DNA from: Bdellovibrio sp. ZAP7
Lineage (GTDB): Bacteria; Bdellovibrionota; Bdellovibrionia; Bdellovibrionales; Bdellovibrionaceae
Assembly: GCF_006874645.1 (NCBI RefSeq)
Contig: NZ_CP030082.1
Coordinates: 2,170,001 to 2,234,000 of the forward strand
DNA: 64,000 nt
Direction: 5' to 3'
Part shown: positions 35,332 to 43,352 of the stretch, one piece after another
How positions within the stretch are numbered: position 1 is the first letter of the stretch
Layout: each line of letters begins with the position of its first letter
Notes under the pieces: model-generated
What the model was told of the DNA's origin: nothing
The model's input: the letters and a program-made list of their open reading frames with translations, nothing else
Databases searched by the model: none
Translations under genes and position numbers: made by a program

Positions 35332-35974
35332 ATACGCCTCTTTTACCATCCACAGTCATCACGTCAATTACCAGGGTTGTCAGCTCTGCATTCGGTGGTT
35401 TGTTAAGCAAAAGCCAGCGGCGCAAAAACATTTTTGCAGGGACAGACACTGGTGCATACAGATGAGTACTTGGAACTTTGATCACTTCGTTTGCGTGACG
35501 CTGGTCTGCGGTGATTCCTGCGACCGCCGCCCATCCAATCCCTCCCAGTGCCGCTGCAGACCCTAAAGAAGATACAGTTGAATTTTTACTGGTTGCAGCC
35601 AATACACCCGCACCCATTAATGAAGCCTGAATGATATCCTGATTTAACTTATCGACTTTTGCTTGAGCTTGTTTTGCCTCAGCCCAGTCCACTAAGTCTT
35701 GCCCTAAGACGGCGCTGACTTTGCTTTCTGCAGGATTTGGCAAGCGTGGGCGAATCGACTCGATACGAACCCACTCTTCGGAAGTGTTTTCGATGGTTAC
35801 TTCGATCAATTGGAAGCTGTCTCTTTTAGAGTAATCCAGATTTTCGGCACTGACGTTAATTTTGATGGGATTTGGTTCATCATACGAATGCCCCATAGCG
35901 CCGGGATGAACGCTGGCGCAGGAAACCAGTAAGCTTGATAAGAAGATTGCCAAGGTGATGCTTAGATTTTTCAT
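35309..35974 (-). CDS. Lipoprotein of unknown function, coupled to a TIGR02147 regulator
   Basis: 221 residues with lipobox LVSC (C19). An immunoglobulin-like early part (FQLIEVTIENTSEEWVRIESIRPRLP) is followed by an Ala/Gly-rich hydrophobic segment (ASLMGAGVLAATS...AAALGGIGWAAVAGI) that may insert in a membrane, and a beta-rich end. Its ATG overlaps the regulator stop as TAATG, and its end overlaps the NGGDGV gene. Regulator, lipoprotein and putative exported enzyme are thus one unit. Confidence 0.8.
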   Translation of the reverse strand: MKNLSITLAIFLSSLLVSCASVHPGAMGHSYDEPNPIKINVSAENLDYSKRDSFQLIEVTIENTSEEWVRIESIRPRLPNPAESKVSAVLGQDLVDWAEAKQAQAKVDKLNQDIIQASLMGAGVLAATSKNSTVSSLGSAAALGGIGWAAVAGITADQRHANEVIKVPSTHLYAPVSVPAKMFLRRWLLLNKPPNAELTTLVIDVMTVDGKRGVYEIPLSR

Positions 35975-36723
35975 TATTTCTCCAAAGGGGATGTAACGGG
36001 AACAAATTGAACATTTAAACTGTAAACTTCGGTACCAGCAGACTTACCAGAAAGGTCCGAGGCATTTTCCAGGAAATCATCGATCAGCTTTTTAAAGGCC
36101 TCGATCTTTTTTGGATTGATCGGCAACGACATGGATTGAATCTGGCGCAGACTGTTTTCGACTGTATCTATTTTCTCGATAGCCAGGTCTAAATTCTGTT
36201 TGTGGTATTTGCGGATGGCTTCAGAAGGTATTTCCGAATCCACATCCAACAAATTACCTACTTGCTTGAACTTAGGCTTAGTCTGCAGAATCCCCATGCG
36301 TTCCATTCTAAGAACAGCCTGATGGGCCTCTTCCACACTGATTCCCAGCCGACGCGCTATCCAGCGAGGGTCAGCCTTTGAATCCTTGATGCGGGTCAGA
36401 CTTAAGATCGCGAAGTGATACCAGTCTGAAATCACGTGAAAGCGATCTTGATCTAATTTCACTCGATAAACCTCTTGAGGTTGCCGAGAGCCGTCTTTTA
36501 AAAGAGCCTGGGCAATCTCGCTTTTTTCTGTTGGCGAAAGATCCAAACGGGAGCCCATTTTTTTCATGGTTTTTACCGTAATGGTTCGTTTGCCCGTCAT
36601 CATCTGTGACAGCTGTGCTGGGCTGACTTCCAGATATCTGGCAAACGCTCTGAGGGAGAAATTTGGATTTCTCTCGCGGCGTTTATCAAATTCCAGTTTT
36701 AATAGCTCTTGTGCTGTTTGCAT
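35974..36723 (-). CDS. TIGR02147/DUF4423-family regulator
   Basis: 249 residues. The helix-turn-helix NFSLRAFARYLEVSPAQLSQMMTGKRTITVKTMKKM (about 20-55) and the later DWYHFAILSLTRIKDSKADPRWIARRLGISVEEAHQAVLRMERMGIL are both typical of this family. The second motif is the DUF4423 start with a winged helix. The family is expanded in Bdellovibrio and Fibrobacter and is largely uncharacterised. It heads a coupled unit with a lipoprotein and an exported protein. Confidence 0.9.
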   Translation of the reverse strand: MQTAQELLKLEFDKRRERNPNFSLRAFARYLEVSPAQLSQMMTGKRTITVKTMKKMGSRLDLSPTEKSEIAQALLKDGSRQPQEVYRVKLDQDRFHVISDWYHFAILSLTRIKDSKADPRWIARRLGISVEEAHQAVLRMERMGILQTKPKFKQVGNLLDVDSEIPSEAIRKYHKQNLDLAIEKIDTVENSLRQIQSMSLPINPKKIEAFKKLIDDFLENASDLSGKSAGTEVYSLNVQFVPVTSPLEK

Positions 36724-36934
36724 GAAGTGAGTTGTATAAAGCCCTTAAACCACGGTCAATAGACTTTTTGAAACAGTGTTTCAGCTTCTGAAACACCCCT
36801 AGAACAAGAATCCTTTACACTGAGACCCCCGGGGCTTGCAACATATGCTGGAGACTGGAGCGTACTGTTTTCAACAAACGTACATTTGTCTAATATCGAT
36901 TTACAAATCGCGGATTTGGCGTTATCTCCTCCCA

Positions 36935-37585
36935 ATGGAAAATGCTGTAGAGTCCTTTAAAGCCAATGCCCTTAAGCTTTCTGAAGTGCTTAGGGAACGC
37001 GGTATTCATACGCCGGCATTTTCCCCTTCCAGTCCATTTATTCGCGCAAGTCATGAAATCCAAACCAAAGCGATCGAGCGAACTCAAAACCAAATAAAGC
37101 AGATGGAAATCGTTCCGGTCCGCCTGGAGGAGTTTGAAAAGCTTCGCATGATTTGTCGCTTCCATGGCGTGAAACCTGTTTCCACCGAGGTCTATGAACG
37201 GCTAACGAACGACATGGCTTGGGAGATCTTGGATTTCGGCTTAAACCAGCTCTACAGAAACGAAACGATCTTTAAACTTGGTAATTACTCTATCGAAGAC
37301 TATGAGTCTTACACCCCGGCGGAGCTCTTCAGCCGTCCGATGTCTGTTTTAAAGCCTTTGGTGGAAAAAACTTTGGAAGTTAAAGCAAGTACGACGGTTG
37401 TGGATCTAAGCAGCATTCCGTCTTATGTGATCGAGGAAACTCAAACTCGTCTAAAAGCGCAATATCGCATCACGCATGCCTTCGCTTGCGCACTGAAGTC
37501 GATTTCGAGCCATGAAAACACGATGTTTGTGTTTGCATCTTATATCGAGCCCATCGACCCCAGTCGCCGCGTTTCAATTATGTAG
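36935..37585 (+). CDS. Unknown cytoplasmic protein
   Basis: 216 residues from the ATG at 36935 (MENAVESFKAN); in-frame ATGs at 36836 and 36845 would add a leader without coding character. There is no signal peptide or membrane helix. It is helical at the N-terminus, then mixed, with the notable stretch LGNYSIEDYESYTPAELFSRP. It ends 2 bases before the stop of the diiron-protein gene on the other strand. I do not recognise it; its place beside a putative small-molecule operon might be meaningful. Confidence 0.65.
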   Translation: MENAVESFKANALKLSEVLRERGIHTPAFSPSSPFIRASHEIQTKAIERTQNQIKQMEIVPVRLEEFEKLRMICRFHGVKPVSTEVYERLTNDMAWEILDFGLNQLYRNETIFKLGNYSIEDYESYTPAELFSRPMSVLKPLVEKTLEVKASTTVVDLSSIPSYVIEETQTRLKAQYRITHAFACALKSISSHENTMFVFASYIEPIDPSRRVSIM

Positions 37586-37587
37586 GT

Positions 37588-38217
37588 TTAAGCAGAAGCA
37601 ACTAGCTTCTGATAGCTACACTCATTCACGGTTCTTAAGATATTAAAATACATCTCGCAGGCTTGATAGAAATTCTCTGTCGCACCGGCTTCGTTTTCTG
37701 GCGGGAATGATTTGATTGTCTTTACCGCTTTTTCAACGTGGTCCACGTCTTCAAAAGCATGGATCTTTACGAACAGCGCTGCTTTTTCGCCGTGGGCTTT
37801 TCTAACTGTTTCATACATTTTTGCGCCGACCTCAACCGAGAAGGCCTCAAGCATTAGGATTTGGCCCAAAAGGTGATATGGGTGTTCAAACATCACTTTG
37901 AAGTATTGAGATTGATAGAAGGCACTTGTCACACCGAATGGTGGGTATTGCGTGATTTTCTTACCCATGGCTTCCATATCTTTAACAGCCACAGTGTGAT
38001 GACCCTTTTCTTCGCCGATATGGGCCAGCATTCTTCTGCCCACAGGATTATCGATTGGCAGACGGCCCGCACTTAGGGACATCAAACGCACCGAGTGGGA
38101 TACAAAGTGGTACGTTTGCGCCAGCCAGTTTGCGTAAACCTCGGGGTTAGAGAAATCCATTGTGTTGAAATATTCTACGACCGCTCGAAATTCTTTAGAT
38201 TTATGCAACTCGTTCAC
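37588..38217 (-). CDS. Haem-oxygenase-like diiron protein (TenA/HDO fold)
   Basis: 209 residues, all helical. Candidate metal ligands are spaced as in haem-oxygenase-like diiron oxidases and oxygenases: H41, E70 with H73/H74 (HIGEEKGHH), E124 and E129 (LEAFSVEVG), H153 and E156 to H160 (HAFEDVDH). Such proteins oxidise fatty or amino acids. The start is a GTG at 38217 with AGG upstream, overlapping the acyltransferase-like gene by 17 nt. The substrate is unknown. Confidence 0.78.
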   Translation of the reverse strand: MNELHKSKEFRAVVEYFNTMDFSNPEVYANWLAQTYHFVSHSVRLMSLSAGRLPIDNPVGRRMLAHIGEEKGHHTVAVKDMEAMGKKITQYPPFGVTSAFYQSQYFKVMFEHPYHLLGQILMLEAFSVEVGAKMYETVRKAHGEKAALFVKIHAFEDVDHVEKAVKTIKSFPPENEAGATENFYQACEMYFNILRTVNECSYQKLVASA

Positions 38218-38875
38218 GTCTTGCCTGACCTTTCTTAACTAGTTCATTGGAATTAAACGTCTCTAAAACATAATTTGGAAATTTGTGACTTGTTTGGATG
38301 ATCTTTGCTTTTTCGAACGTGAAAAGATCCGTGGGAACACCGTTATGGGTGACTGTTTCCAGCGCATCCCCGCCCCACATTTTGCCTAAGGAATTCATCG
38401 AGCGATTGTTTCTCATCATACCCAGCATCAGATCAAAACCTAAGTGCACTTGATAAAGCACTGACAGGCAGCCGGTTAGAAATGCGGTGTTGATGTTTCC
38501 GCCCTCGATGGTTCTGCGGTGGTCTTTGTGAACGGTAAAATAGGAGTTCACCAAGGCATGGTCATTCCCTTGCGCCACAAAGGTTTCAAAATGCTTTTGC
38601 TGCCAGGGTTGGAACCAGGAATCCTGCGTCTGGACATAGCTTTTTAGTGAAACCTCGCGCATGCAATCTAAAGCGACGCAGGTGTCGTCTTTATAAAGCG
38701 CTACGATGTAATCCTGGCGTGTGAAATCGTTGGAGGGCATGACCATGGCTTGCCCTTTGATCGAGGAAAACTCCTCGCTCCATGTGGATTTAAAGGTCTC
38801 GTACGCTTGCTCATAGCGATTCGTTAATTGAGCGTCGTTGAAACGTCCGTTTAAAACGTGAAACTCATACTGCAC
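38201..38875 (-). CDS. GNAT/FeeM-like N-acyltransferase
   Basis: 224 residues from a GTG at 38875 with GGGGAG upstream. The strand-helix region VNSYFTVHKDHRRTIEGGNINTAFLTGCLSVLYQVHLGFDLMLGMMRNN has the plan of a GNAT core, with the larger size and layout of N-acyl amino acid synthases (FeeM) and acyl-homoserine lactone synthases. It forms a two-gene operon with the diiron protein. Together they could make an oxidised acylated amine. This is inference from fold-level resemblance. Confidence 0.6.
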   Translation of the reverse strand: MQYEFHVLNGRFNDAQLTNRYEQAYETFKSTWSEEFSSIKGQAMVMPSNDFTRQDYIVALYKDDTCVALDCMREVSLKSYVQTQDSWFQPWQQKHFETFVAQGNDHALVNSYFTVHKDHRRTIEGGNINTAFLTGCLSVLYQVHLGFDLMLGMMRNNRSMNSLGKMWGGDALETVTHNGVPTDLFTFEKAKIIQTSHKFPNYVLETFNSNELVKKGQARRERVA

Positions 38876-39074
38876 TAGGCGCTCCCCTGTTATGCGACAA
38901 GCACAGATTAGTTTACTAGCGTCTTATTTGTTTATAGTTATGTTAAATGCGGGTGGAAAACTGTCCTTAGAGATTGATTTGGGGACAGGTGGAGACAAAA
39001 GGATCTAGGAGCGTTTGCTGTGGGGTTATGGACTAAAGGCTTTTATAAATCCTACGAGTACTATTGAATTTTTA

Positions 39075-39563
39075 TCACTTCACCAGCCATTCAATACGTT
39101 CATTACAGATAACCTCTAGGGGATCTTTTTTCAGCTTTGCTTCATCAGAGGGCAGCCTACATCCTGCCCAACCTTCTTGAACTAACTTTGCTTCTTTTCG
39201 AGCGCAGCAAACATTGTCGCTCGACTCCAGGGATAACTTAACTTTATCACCCACTTTTTTATGACATCGACTATCCTTCAAATAAATTACGTAGTCACTT
39301 TTGGTATTTACCTCTGTTCTCTGCAGCGTCACTCTACAACCTGTTACTTTTATCGCGATAGTCTGACGATCCTTCAGTGACGCACCGTCTTTTAAACAAC
39401 TGATTTGTAAATCTTCAATATTCGTAATTCTAAACCACCCTAAAACCGGATCTGCTTTTTTAGAATCACAATGTCCATAAGATGTTGGGCAATATACAGC
39501 AATTGTCACTAATAGAATATAAAAGTAGTTCTTCAAGTTTAAAATCCTTACAGCTTCATACAT
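39075..39563 (-). CDS. Exported cysteine-containing protein, unknown
   Basis: 162 residues. A hydrophobic N-terminus (YFYILLVTIAVYCPTSYG) serves as a signal peptide, and the mature chain has about eight cysteines, including a CC pair in DNVCCARKE. Several are spaced for disulfides (SCLKD, GCRVT, RCHKK, GCRLP, ICNER). It marks the beginning of the A+T-richer island. No family recognised; it might be a periplasmic immunity protein. Confidence 0.65.
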   Translation of the reverse strand: MYEAVRILNLKNYFYILLVTIAVYCPTSYGHCDSKKADPVLGWFRITNIEDLQISCLKDGASLKDRQTIAIKVTGCRVTLQRTEVNTKSDYVIYLKDSRCHKKVGDKVKLSLESSDNVCCARKEAKLVQEGWAGCRLPSDEAKLKKDPLEVICNERIEWLVK

Positions 39564-39638
39564 CAGCTATCGTTTGATCTTCTTTTGGTGTCCATTACAA
39601 CTTTTTTATGATTCGAATCTTTTTTGGCAAAGATATGC

Positions 39639-39926
39639 CTAATTTTTCAAATTTATTAAGAGTGTTATAGACAAAATGACTAAGAATACACAGACCATCC
39701 ACCACTTGAATCGATATCCAAAAAGTTTATCCGCTAGAATAGATAGAAGAAAATAAACTAGAGCTATACAGAATGTAACAACGGCGAGCATCCCAATTAA
39801 AAGAATCCCTGGCCCCAAAATCTCCCGTACCATCCACAATCCCACCACCACAAATGGAATCCACAGTGCAGCCCATATTACAAAGGACTGCTTCACAAAA
39901 ATTCGATGGTTTTTAGATATTTTCAT
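39639..39926 (-). CDS. Three-helix membrane protein, unknown
   Basis: 95 residues with helices at about 12-32, 35-60 and 72-92 and very short loops. Its ATG overlaps the stop of the upstream gene as TAATG. Like its neighbour it consists almost only of membrane segments, as immunity proteins against membrane-active toxins often do. Confidence 0.65.
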   Translation of the reverse strand: MKISKNHRIFVKQSFVIWAALWIPFVVVGLWMVREILGPGILLIGMLAVVTFCIALVYFLLSILADKLFGYRFKWWMVCVFLVILSITLLINLKN

Positions 39927-40213
39927 TATTTACCATCCAAGAACTTCAGCAATATACAAATCGTAAGCGCTAGGCCAATTACTCCCCAACCAATTCTGTA
40001 GGAAACTCTTTCTTTAGAACTCATGGATGCCGAGCCCCATTCAATCAATTTCTTTGATCTCAATTTTGAACTGACTTTTGATTTAATAACAAACCAGGCA
40101 CCGACAAATCCCAGTACACCGACCGGATGAATCAGCATTAGAACTAACGGAATCAAAAACGGTCCATACAATAGCCACACTTGCACTTTCGCTGCTTTTT
40201 CAAAGTTCGGCAT
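39926..40213 (-). CDS. Small membrane protein, unknown
   Basis: 95 residues, with helices at about 12-40 (LLYGPFLIPLVLMLIHPVG, then VLGFVGAWFVI) and 72-92 around a basic loop KSKVSSKLRSKKLIEWG. It is coupled to the following gene by TAATG and starts 2 bases after the upstream cysteine-rich gene's stop. Confidence 0.65.
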   Translation of the reverse strand: MPNFEKAAKVQVWLLYGPFLIPLVLMLIHPVGVLGFVGAWFVIKSKVSSKLRSKKLIEWGSASMSSKERVSYRIGWGVIGLALTICILLKFLDGK

Positions 40214-40215
40214 TT

Positions 40216-40782
40216 CTACTCCTTACAATATTCTCGAGGTTCGCCTTTAATGGTTTTCATATTCCATTTTCCGGACTGGTCTTGCTCAAAACTGTATTGC
40301 GTCTTTCTTGGGGCATATCCGCCACGCTCGCAGAACAAATACCAAGAATTATCTGAATCCCTACAAGCTAAGAGCAACTGAGCATTAGGACGTCGATCCC
40401 AAACGTCACTGAAGTTATAGTCTTCGTGCCTGTCAGCAACCCGTCCACCATTGTCAAAGCAGACTTTAATAATCTCAGCAGGAACTTTATCCTTCCGGAC
40501 AGAATTAATATCTACCGCTTTACAGGATTTGTTTTCACAAACTGCTCTGTAATATTCTTTCCATTGCGGCTTAATTCCCAATTCACACCGCATCTTGGTA
40601 TGAGACATGTAGTCTTTATGCTTTTGAATATTTGAGTTACTTATAGCCTTAACGCGATAACAATGAGTATCGACTATCACGCAGTCGCGATCACTTTCAC
40701 ATCCAGCCAGATCCTCAATTTCCAAGGCTAATAAAGTCTGCGGAAAAATCAAAACAGAAAAGACAAAACTCAGAAATTTCAT
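40216..40782 (-). CDS. Exported cysteine-rich protein, unknown
   Basis: 188 residues with a signal peptide (MKFLSFVFSVLIFPQTLLA). Early cysteines sit in GCESDRDCVIVDTHCY, a pattern seen in several small delta-proteobacterial exported proteins. Others are in MRCELG, AVCENKSCKAV, VCFDNGG, ACRDS, LFCERGG and EYCKE. It is first in a tight run with the two membrane-protein genes, suggesting one unit. Function unknown. Confidence 0.7.
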   Translation of the reverse strand: MKFLSFVFSVLIFPQTLLALEIEDLAGCESDRDCVIVDTHCYRVKAISNSNIQKHKDYMSHTKMRCELGIKPQWKEYYRAVCENKSCKAVDINSVRKDKVPAEIIKVCFDNGGRVADRHEDYNFSDVWDRRPNAQLLLACRDSDNSWYLFCERGGYAPRKTQYSFEQDQSGKWNMKTIKGEPREYCKE

Positions 40783-40815
40783 TTAATTTCCATCTCCCGG
40801 TAAAAACAGATCGAT

Positions 40816-41022
40816 TCAACTAGAGACTTTAAAACTCACCGGACGCACCCACTTCAAGACGCCTAAAGAACTCAACTTTTTCTGGATCTTTTGTTTTCCA
40901 AAAAATGGAATGTTAAACCCGCGATGGCGTCCCTTAATCCACCCCGGTAATGACATTGCCATCGTCAAAAGGCTAATCAGGAATAAAACAAAAACTAAAC
41001 GTGGTTCATTCGCTATGTGCAT
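40816..41022 (-). CDS. Small single-helix membrane protein
   Basis: 68 residues from the ATG at 41022 (MHIANEP), with GGA about 8 nt upstream; a GTG at 41034 is also in frame. One helix at about 10-28 is followed by a strongly basic tail (GRHRG, FFGKQKIQKK). It overlaps the upstream two-helix gene by 17 nt. Confidence 0.55.
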   Translation of the reverse strand: MHIANEPRLVFVLFLISLLTMAMSLPGWIKGRHRGFNIPFFGKQKIQKKLSSLGVLKWVRPVSFKVSS

Positions 41023-41389
41023 CGAATTTTCCACACTTTCTATTCACTCCAACATCACTGGATACATTTATTTGAGCACAAGGCTTCATCACTACCGGAA
41101 CTTGCGCAATCAAATATATAACCGTAGCGATAATGCAGTTTAATATAAGAACTCCAACTAAGGTTCTCGTTAGAGTTCTATTTAATTTTAGCTTCGGATA
41201 TTGCTCGGCAAAGATTTCTTTTTCATGTGGAAGTTCGACCAGGGAAACTTTCAAACGATCCAGGTATTTAAGTTTGCGCATATTTTTAGGCTTAATAAAC
41301 ATCACGCCAATAAGCAAAACTATACTTATTCCTCCAAGAGCAATATTCACATAAGAACCATATAATACGAAATCCACCGTCCAAGGCAT
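41006..41389 (-). CDS. Two-helix membrane protein, unknown
   Basis: 127 residues with helices at about 14-32 (ALGGISIVLLIGVMFI) and 77-95 (LVGVLILNCIIATVIYLI). A charged cytoplasmic loop between them contains LDRLKVSLVELPHEKEIFAEQYPKLK, and a short cysteine-bearing tail follows. No family recognised. It is part of the island's small-membrane-protein string. Confidence 0.6.
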   Translation of the reverse strand: MPWTVDFVLYGSYVNIALGGISIVLLIGVMFIKPKNMRKLKYLDRLKVSLVELPHEKEIFAEQYPKLKLNRTLTRTLVGVLILNCIIATVIYLIAQVPVVMKPCAQINVSSDVGVNRKCGKFDAHSE

Positions 41390-41405
41390 ATCAACTACTT
41401 TCTCA

Positions 41406-41690
41406 CTAAAAAATCACTGAGACCTGACCTGCACATACTGTAACCTTGCGGCCATCTTGGGTAGGAACTTCATAATCAACATCGTCCTTTCGCACATAGG
41501 ACGACAAAATCTTGAGATCACCAGGACCGTCGATGAAGCCTAGAAAAGCTGGAGATTTTACGGCGGCTTCATGCATCCAAATATCCAAACGATTACTTAC
41601 TCGGTTGAGAACCATTTCAAAATCAAATTGAAGAATTTGGCAATCGTGAAATCCATTTGGCAAACTTTCAGAAATTGTTTTTAAGCTCAT
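41406..41690 (-). CDS. Small immunity-like protein with GFHD motif
   Basis: 94 residues from the ATG at 41690 (GAGAAG upstream); a GTG at 41696 would overlap the upstream stop as GTGA. SLPNGFHDCQILQFDFEM has the phenylalanine-histidine-aspartate motif followed by beta strands that recurs in small proteins next to polymorphic toxins. The protein at 59746-60150 has a comparable HDAE motif after its first strand. It is coupled to the upstream immunity-like gene. An immunity role is inferred from motif and context. Confidence 0.65.
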   Translation of the reverse strand: MSLKTISESLPNGFHDCQILQFDFEMVLNRVSNRLDIWMHEAAVKSPAFLGFIDGPGDLKILSSYVRKDDVDYEVPTQDGRKVTVCAGQVSVIF

Positions 41691-41692
41691 TA

Positions 41693-42076
41693 TCACTTCT
41701 CAACGCGCCAAAACTTAAATACAGACTTTATCTTCCTTAGCCAAACATCGAAAATCGGCTCGTTCAAAAATGGTTTTACAAGCAATTCATCATAATGACT
41801 TTCAATGTATTCCAGGTGGTATCTAAGCTTAGAGATTGCTTCGTCAATTGACGAATAATCCAAGCGTTCAATATAGCAATTATATATCGGTCCGTAAATC
41901 TCAAGCTGTCCGTCGTCCAGAAGCACAACCTTAGTTTCACCAATATCAATCAACAATAACTGATCATTTTGCTCAATTTTACATATCTTCGCGACACCAA
42001 ATTTTTTAAACTCTATTTGTTCGAATATGAGTTTTTTAACTGCTTCAACTAAGTTAGCCTTCTCAATTTCTACCAT
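41693..42076 (-). CDS. Probable immunity protein for a lost toxin
   Basis: 127 residues from the ATG at 42076 (MVEIEKANL), with GGGA 9 nt upstream; the frame is open to 42145. It starts 4 bases after the stop of a 48-codon toxin-tail remnant. The sequence is acidic/basic mixed without signal or membrane segment, with the pattern LLIDIGETKVVLLDDGQLEIYGP. Position immediately 3' of a toxin tail is what suggests immunity; the family is not recognised. Confidence 0.65.
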   Translation of the reverse strand: MVEIEKANLVEAVKKLIFEQIEFKKFGVAKICKIEQNDQLLLIDIGETKVVLLDDGQLEIYGPIYNCYIERLDYSSIDEAISKLRYHLEYIESHYDELLVKPFLNEPIFDVWLRKIKSVFKFWRVEK

Positions 42077-42080
42077 TTCC

Positions 42081-42227
42081 CTATGTCCCATAAATAATGT
42101 GTCCCGTTTTAGATTTCTTAATGCCGACTTTCCCCAACCGGTCAACAGACTTACCTGGCACTCTTAAAACCTTGCGCCCATTGTGTCGACCAGCTCCAAT
42201 GCGCAAGTACTTTGATATTTTCTTAGT
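42081..42227 (-). pseudogene. C-terminal remnant of an Rhs-type toxin
   Basis: An open frame of 48 codons with no start codon, bounded upstream by TAG. It reads as a basic protein end (GAGRHNGRKVLRVPGKSV, then DRLGKVGIKKSKTGHIIYGT). Basic, Gly-rich, with conserved-looking H and R, it looks like the last part of a nuclease-type tip. The stop at 42081 is 4 bases before the start of the probable immunity gene, the same geometry as intact modules in this island. The Rhs body is missing. Confidence 0.6.
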
Positions 42228-42240
42228 CTAGATCACGTTA

Positions 42241-42693
42241 CTACTGTTCGATCCCTTGCAACTTCTTTATGTAGTCTTCCGTTCGCCTACACTCATTAAG
42301 AACCTCTTTGCAGAAGGATTGCTTTTGAGGACACTTATTTTTAGCGTTTGCACAGATTTCATTAAAGACTGTATTCGTGGAACCATCATTAACCATAAGA
42401 AGTAAAGATTTTCTGAAGCCAGAATCTTTAAGCTCTTTCGCCAAAAGGACTTGATCCCACTGCTCAGCTAAAAGCCGATTGGATTTTTCTTGATAGCCTT
42501 CGGCAACCCCACCATCCATCGCATTACAAGAATCGATTTGTTTGTAGTAGTGATAAATGTCACCTAAGGATATTTTGGTCTTACTAAAGATGCTATCAAT
42601 TTCTATGATTCTTTCCGTAGAGCATTTGGATTTAGACCACCCAACATTACCTACAAAGAAAATGACTATAGTGAGTATCGCATGAATTCCCAT
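42241..42693 (-). CDS. Exported cysteine-containing protein, unknown
   Basis: 150 residues with a signal peptide (MGIHAILTIVIFFVGNVGWS). The mature part is helical, with six cysteines (KCSTE, SCNAM, ICANAKNKC, FCKEV and ECRRT) and the stretch DGGVAEGYQEKSNRLLAEQWDQVLLAKEL. Its size, export and place suggest a periplasmic protective protein, but I recognise no family. Confidence 0.65.
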   Translation of the reverse strand: MGIHAILTIVIFFVGNVGWSKSKCSTERIIEIDSIFSKTKISLGDIYHYYKQIDSCNAMDGGVAEGYQEKSNRLLAEQWDQVLLAKELKDSGFRKSLLLMVNDGSTNTVFNEICANAKNKCPQKQSFCKEVLNECRRTEDYIKKLQGIEQ

Positions 42694-42769
42694 GCCTTAA
42701 GTTATACAACTATACTTTGTTTATAGATACTTCTTGTTTTTGAACTGGACGCTTTGGTACGATTTCCCC

Positions 42770-43087
42770 ATGCAAAAAAAATTTATTATTCTTAATCTGT
42801 TTTGGTTCGCTCTTGTAATAGCCTCGAACATCGTCACATTTGACAAAACCAAACGTGCTTATGAAAGCTATGACCACACTAAAGGCATGATCGATACTAA
42901 GTGGGAAATCTTTAGACGAATCGAAAAGTTTAGTCCGGTCACATGTAAATTAGATCCCGATGATGATCCCAATCTTCTTTTTTCGTTTAAAGACACGATC
43001 GTTGGCGTAAAGACCATTCAGGGAAATACATATCAATTTTGCATCGATGACCTTACTCCTGTCATACCAGAGATAACGCCTCAATAG
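42770..43087 (+). CDS. Small membrane-anchored protein, unknown
   Basis: 105 residues from the ATG at 42770 (MQKKFIILNLFWFALVIASNIV), a signal anchor or signal peptide. The rest is soluble, with two cysteines (VTCKL and QFCID). It is the only plus-strand gene with any support in this part of the island; no ribosome binding site is visible. The following 265 bases carry a 72-codon plus-strand frame that I do not trust. Confidence 0.45.
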   Translation: MQKKFIILNLFWFALVIASNIVTFDKTKRAYESYDHTKGMIDTKWEIFRRIEKFSPVTCKLDPDDDPNLLFSFKDTIVGVKTIQGNTYQFCIDDLTPVIPEITPQ

Positions 43088-43352
43088 CCTGAAGCAAGGT
43101 CAATTTGGACAGGTCTTGCAAACAAAAGAGATGGCAATATCCCGACCTTTTAGTTAATTCTTTTTTTCTAATTTATACGTCGACCGAAAGCACTGAAGCT
43201 CAAATGGGTCCAAAGCTTTCTTTTTCGCTAAATCCTCACAAAGCTTCAATGGATTATTTCGATACTGCCCCTCAAGCGCAGTACAACAATGATCAACGAT
43301 TACGTATAAAAAAGAAGAGATGAATCTCTCCTTCTCTTCTTTAACTTTTGGC

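Noticed and set aside
43105-43323. 72-codon plus-strand frame
   Set aside because: No ribosome binding site, no domain, compositionally like intergenic sequence.
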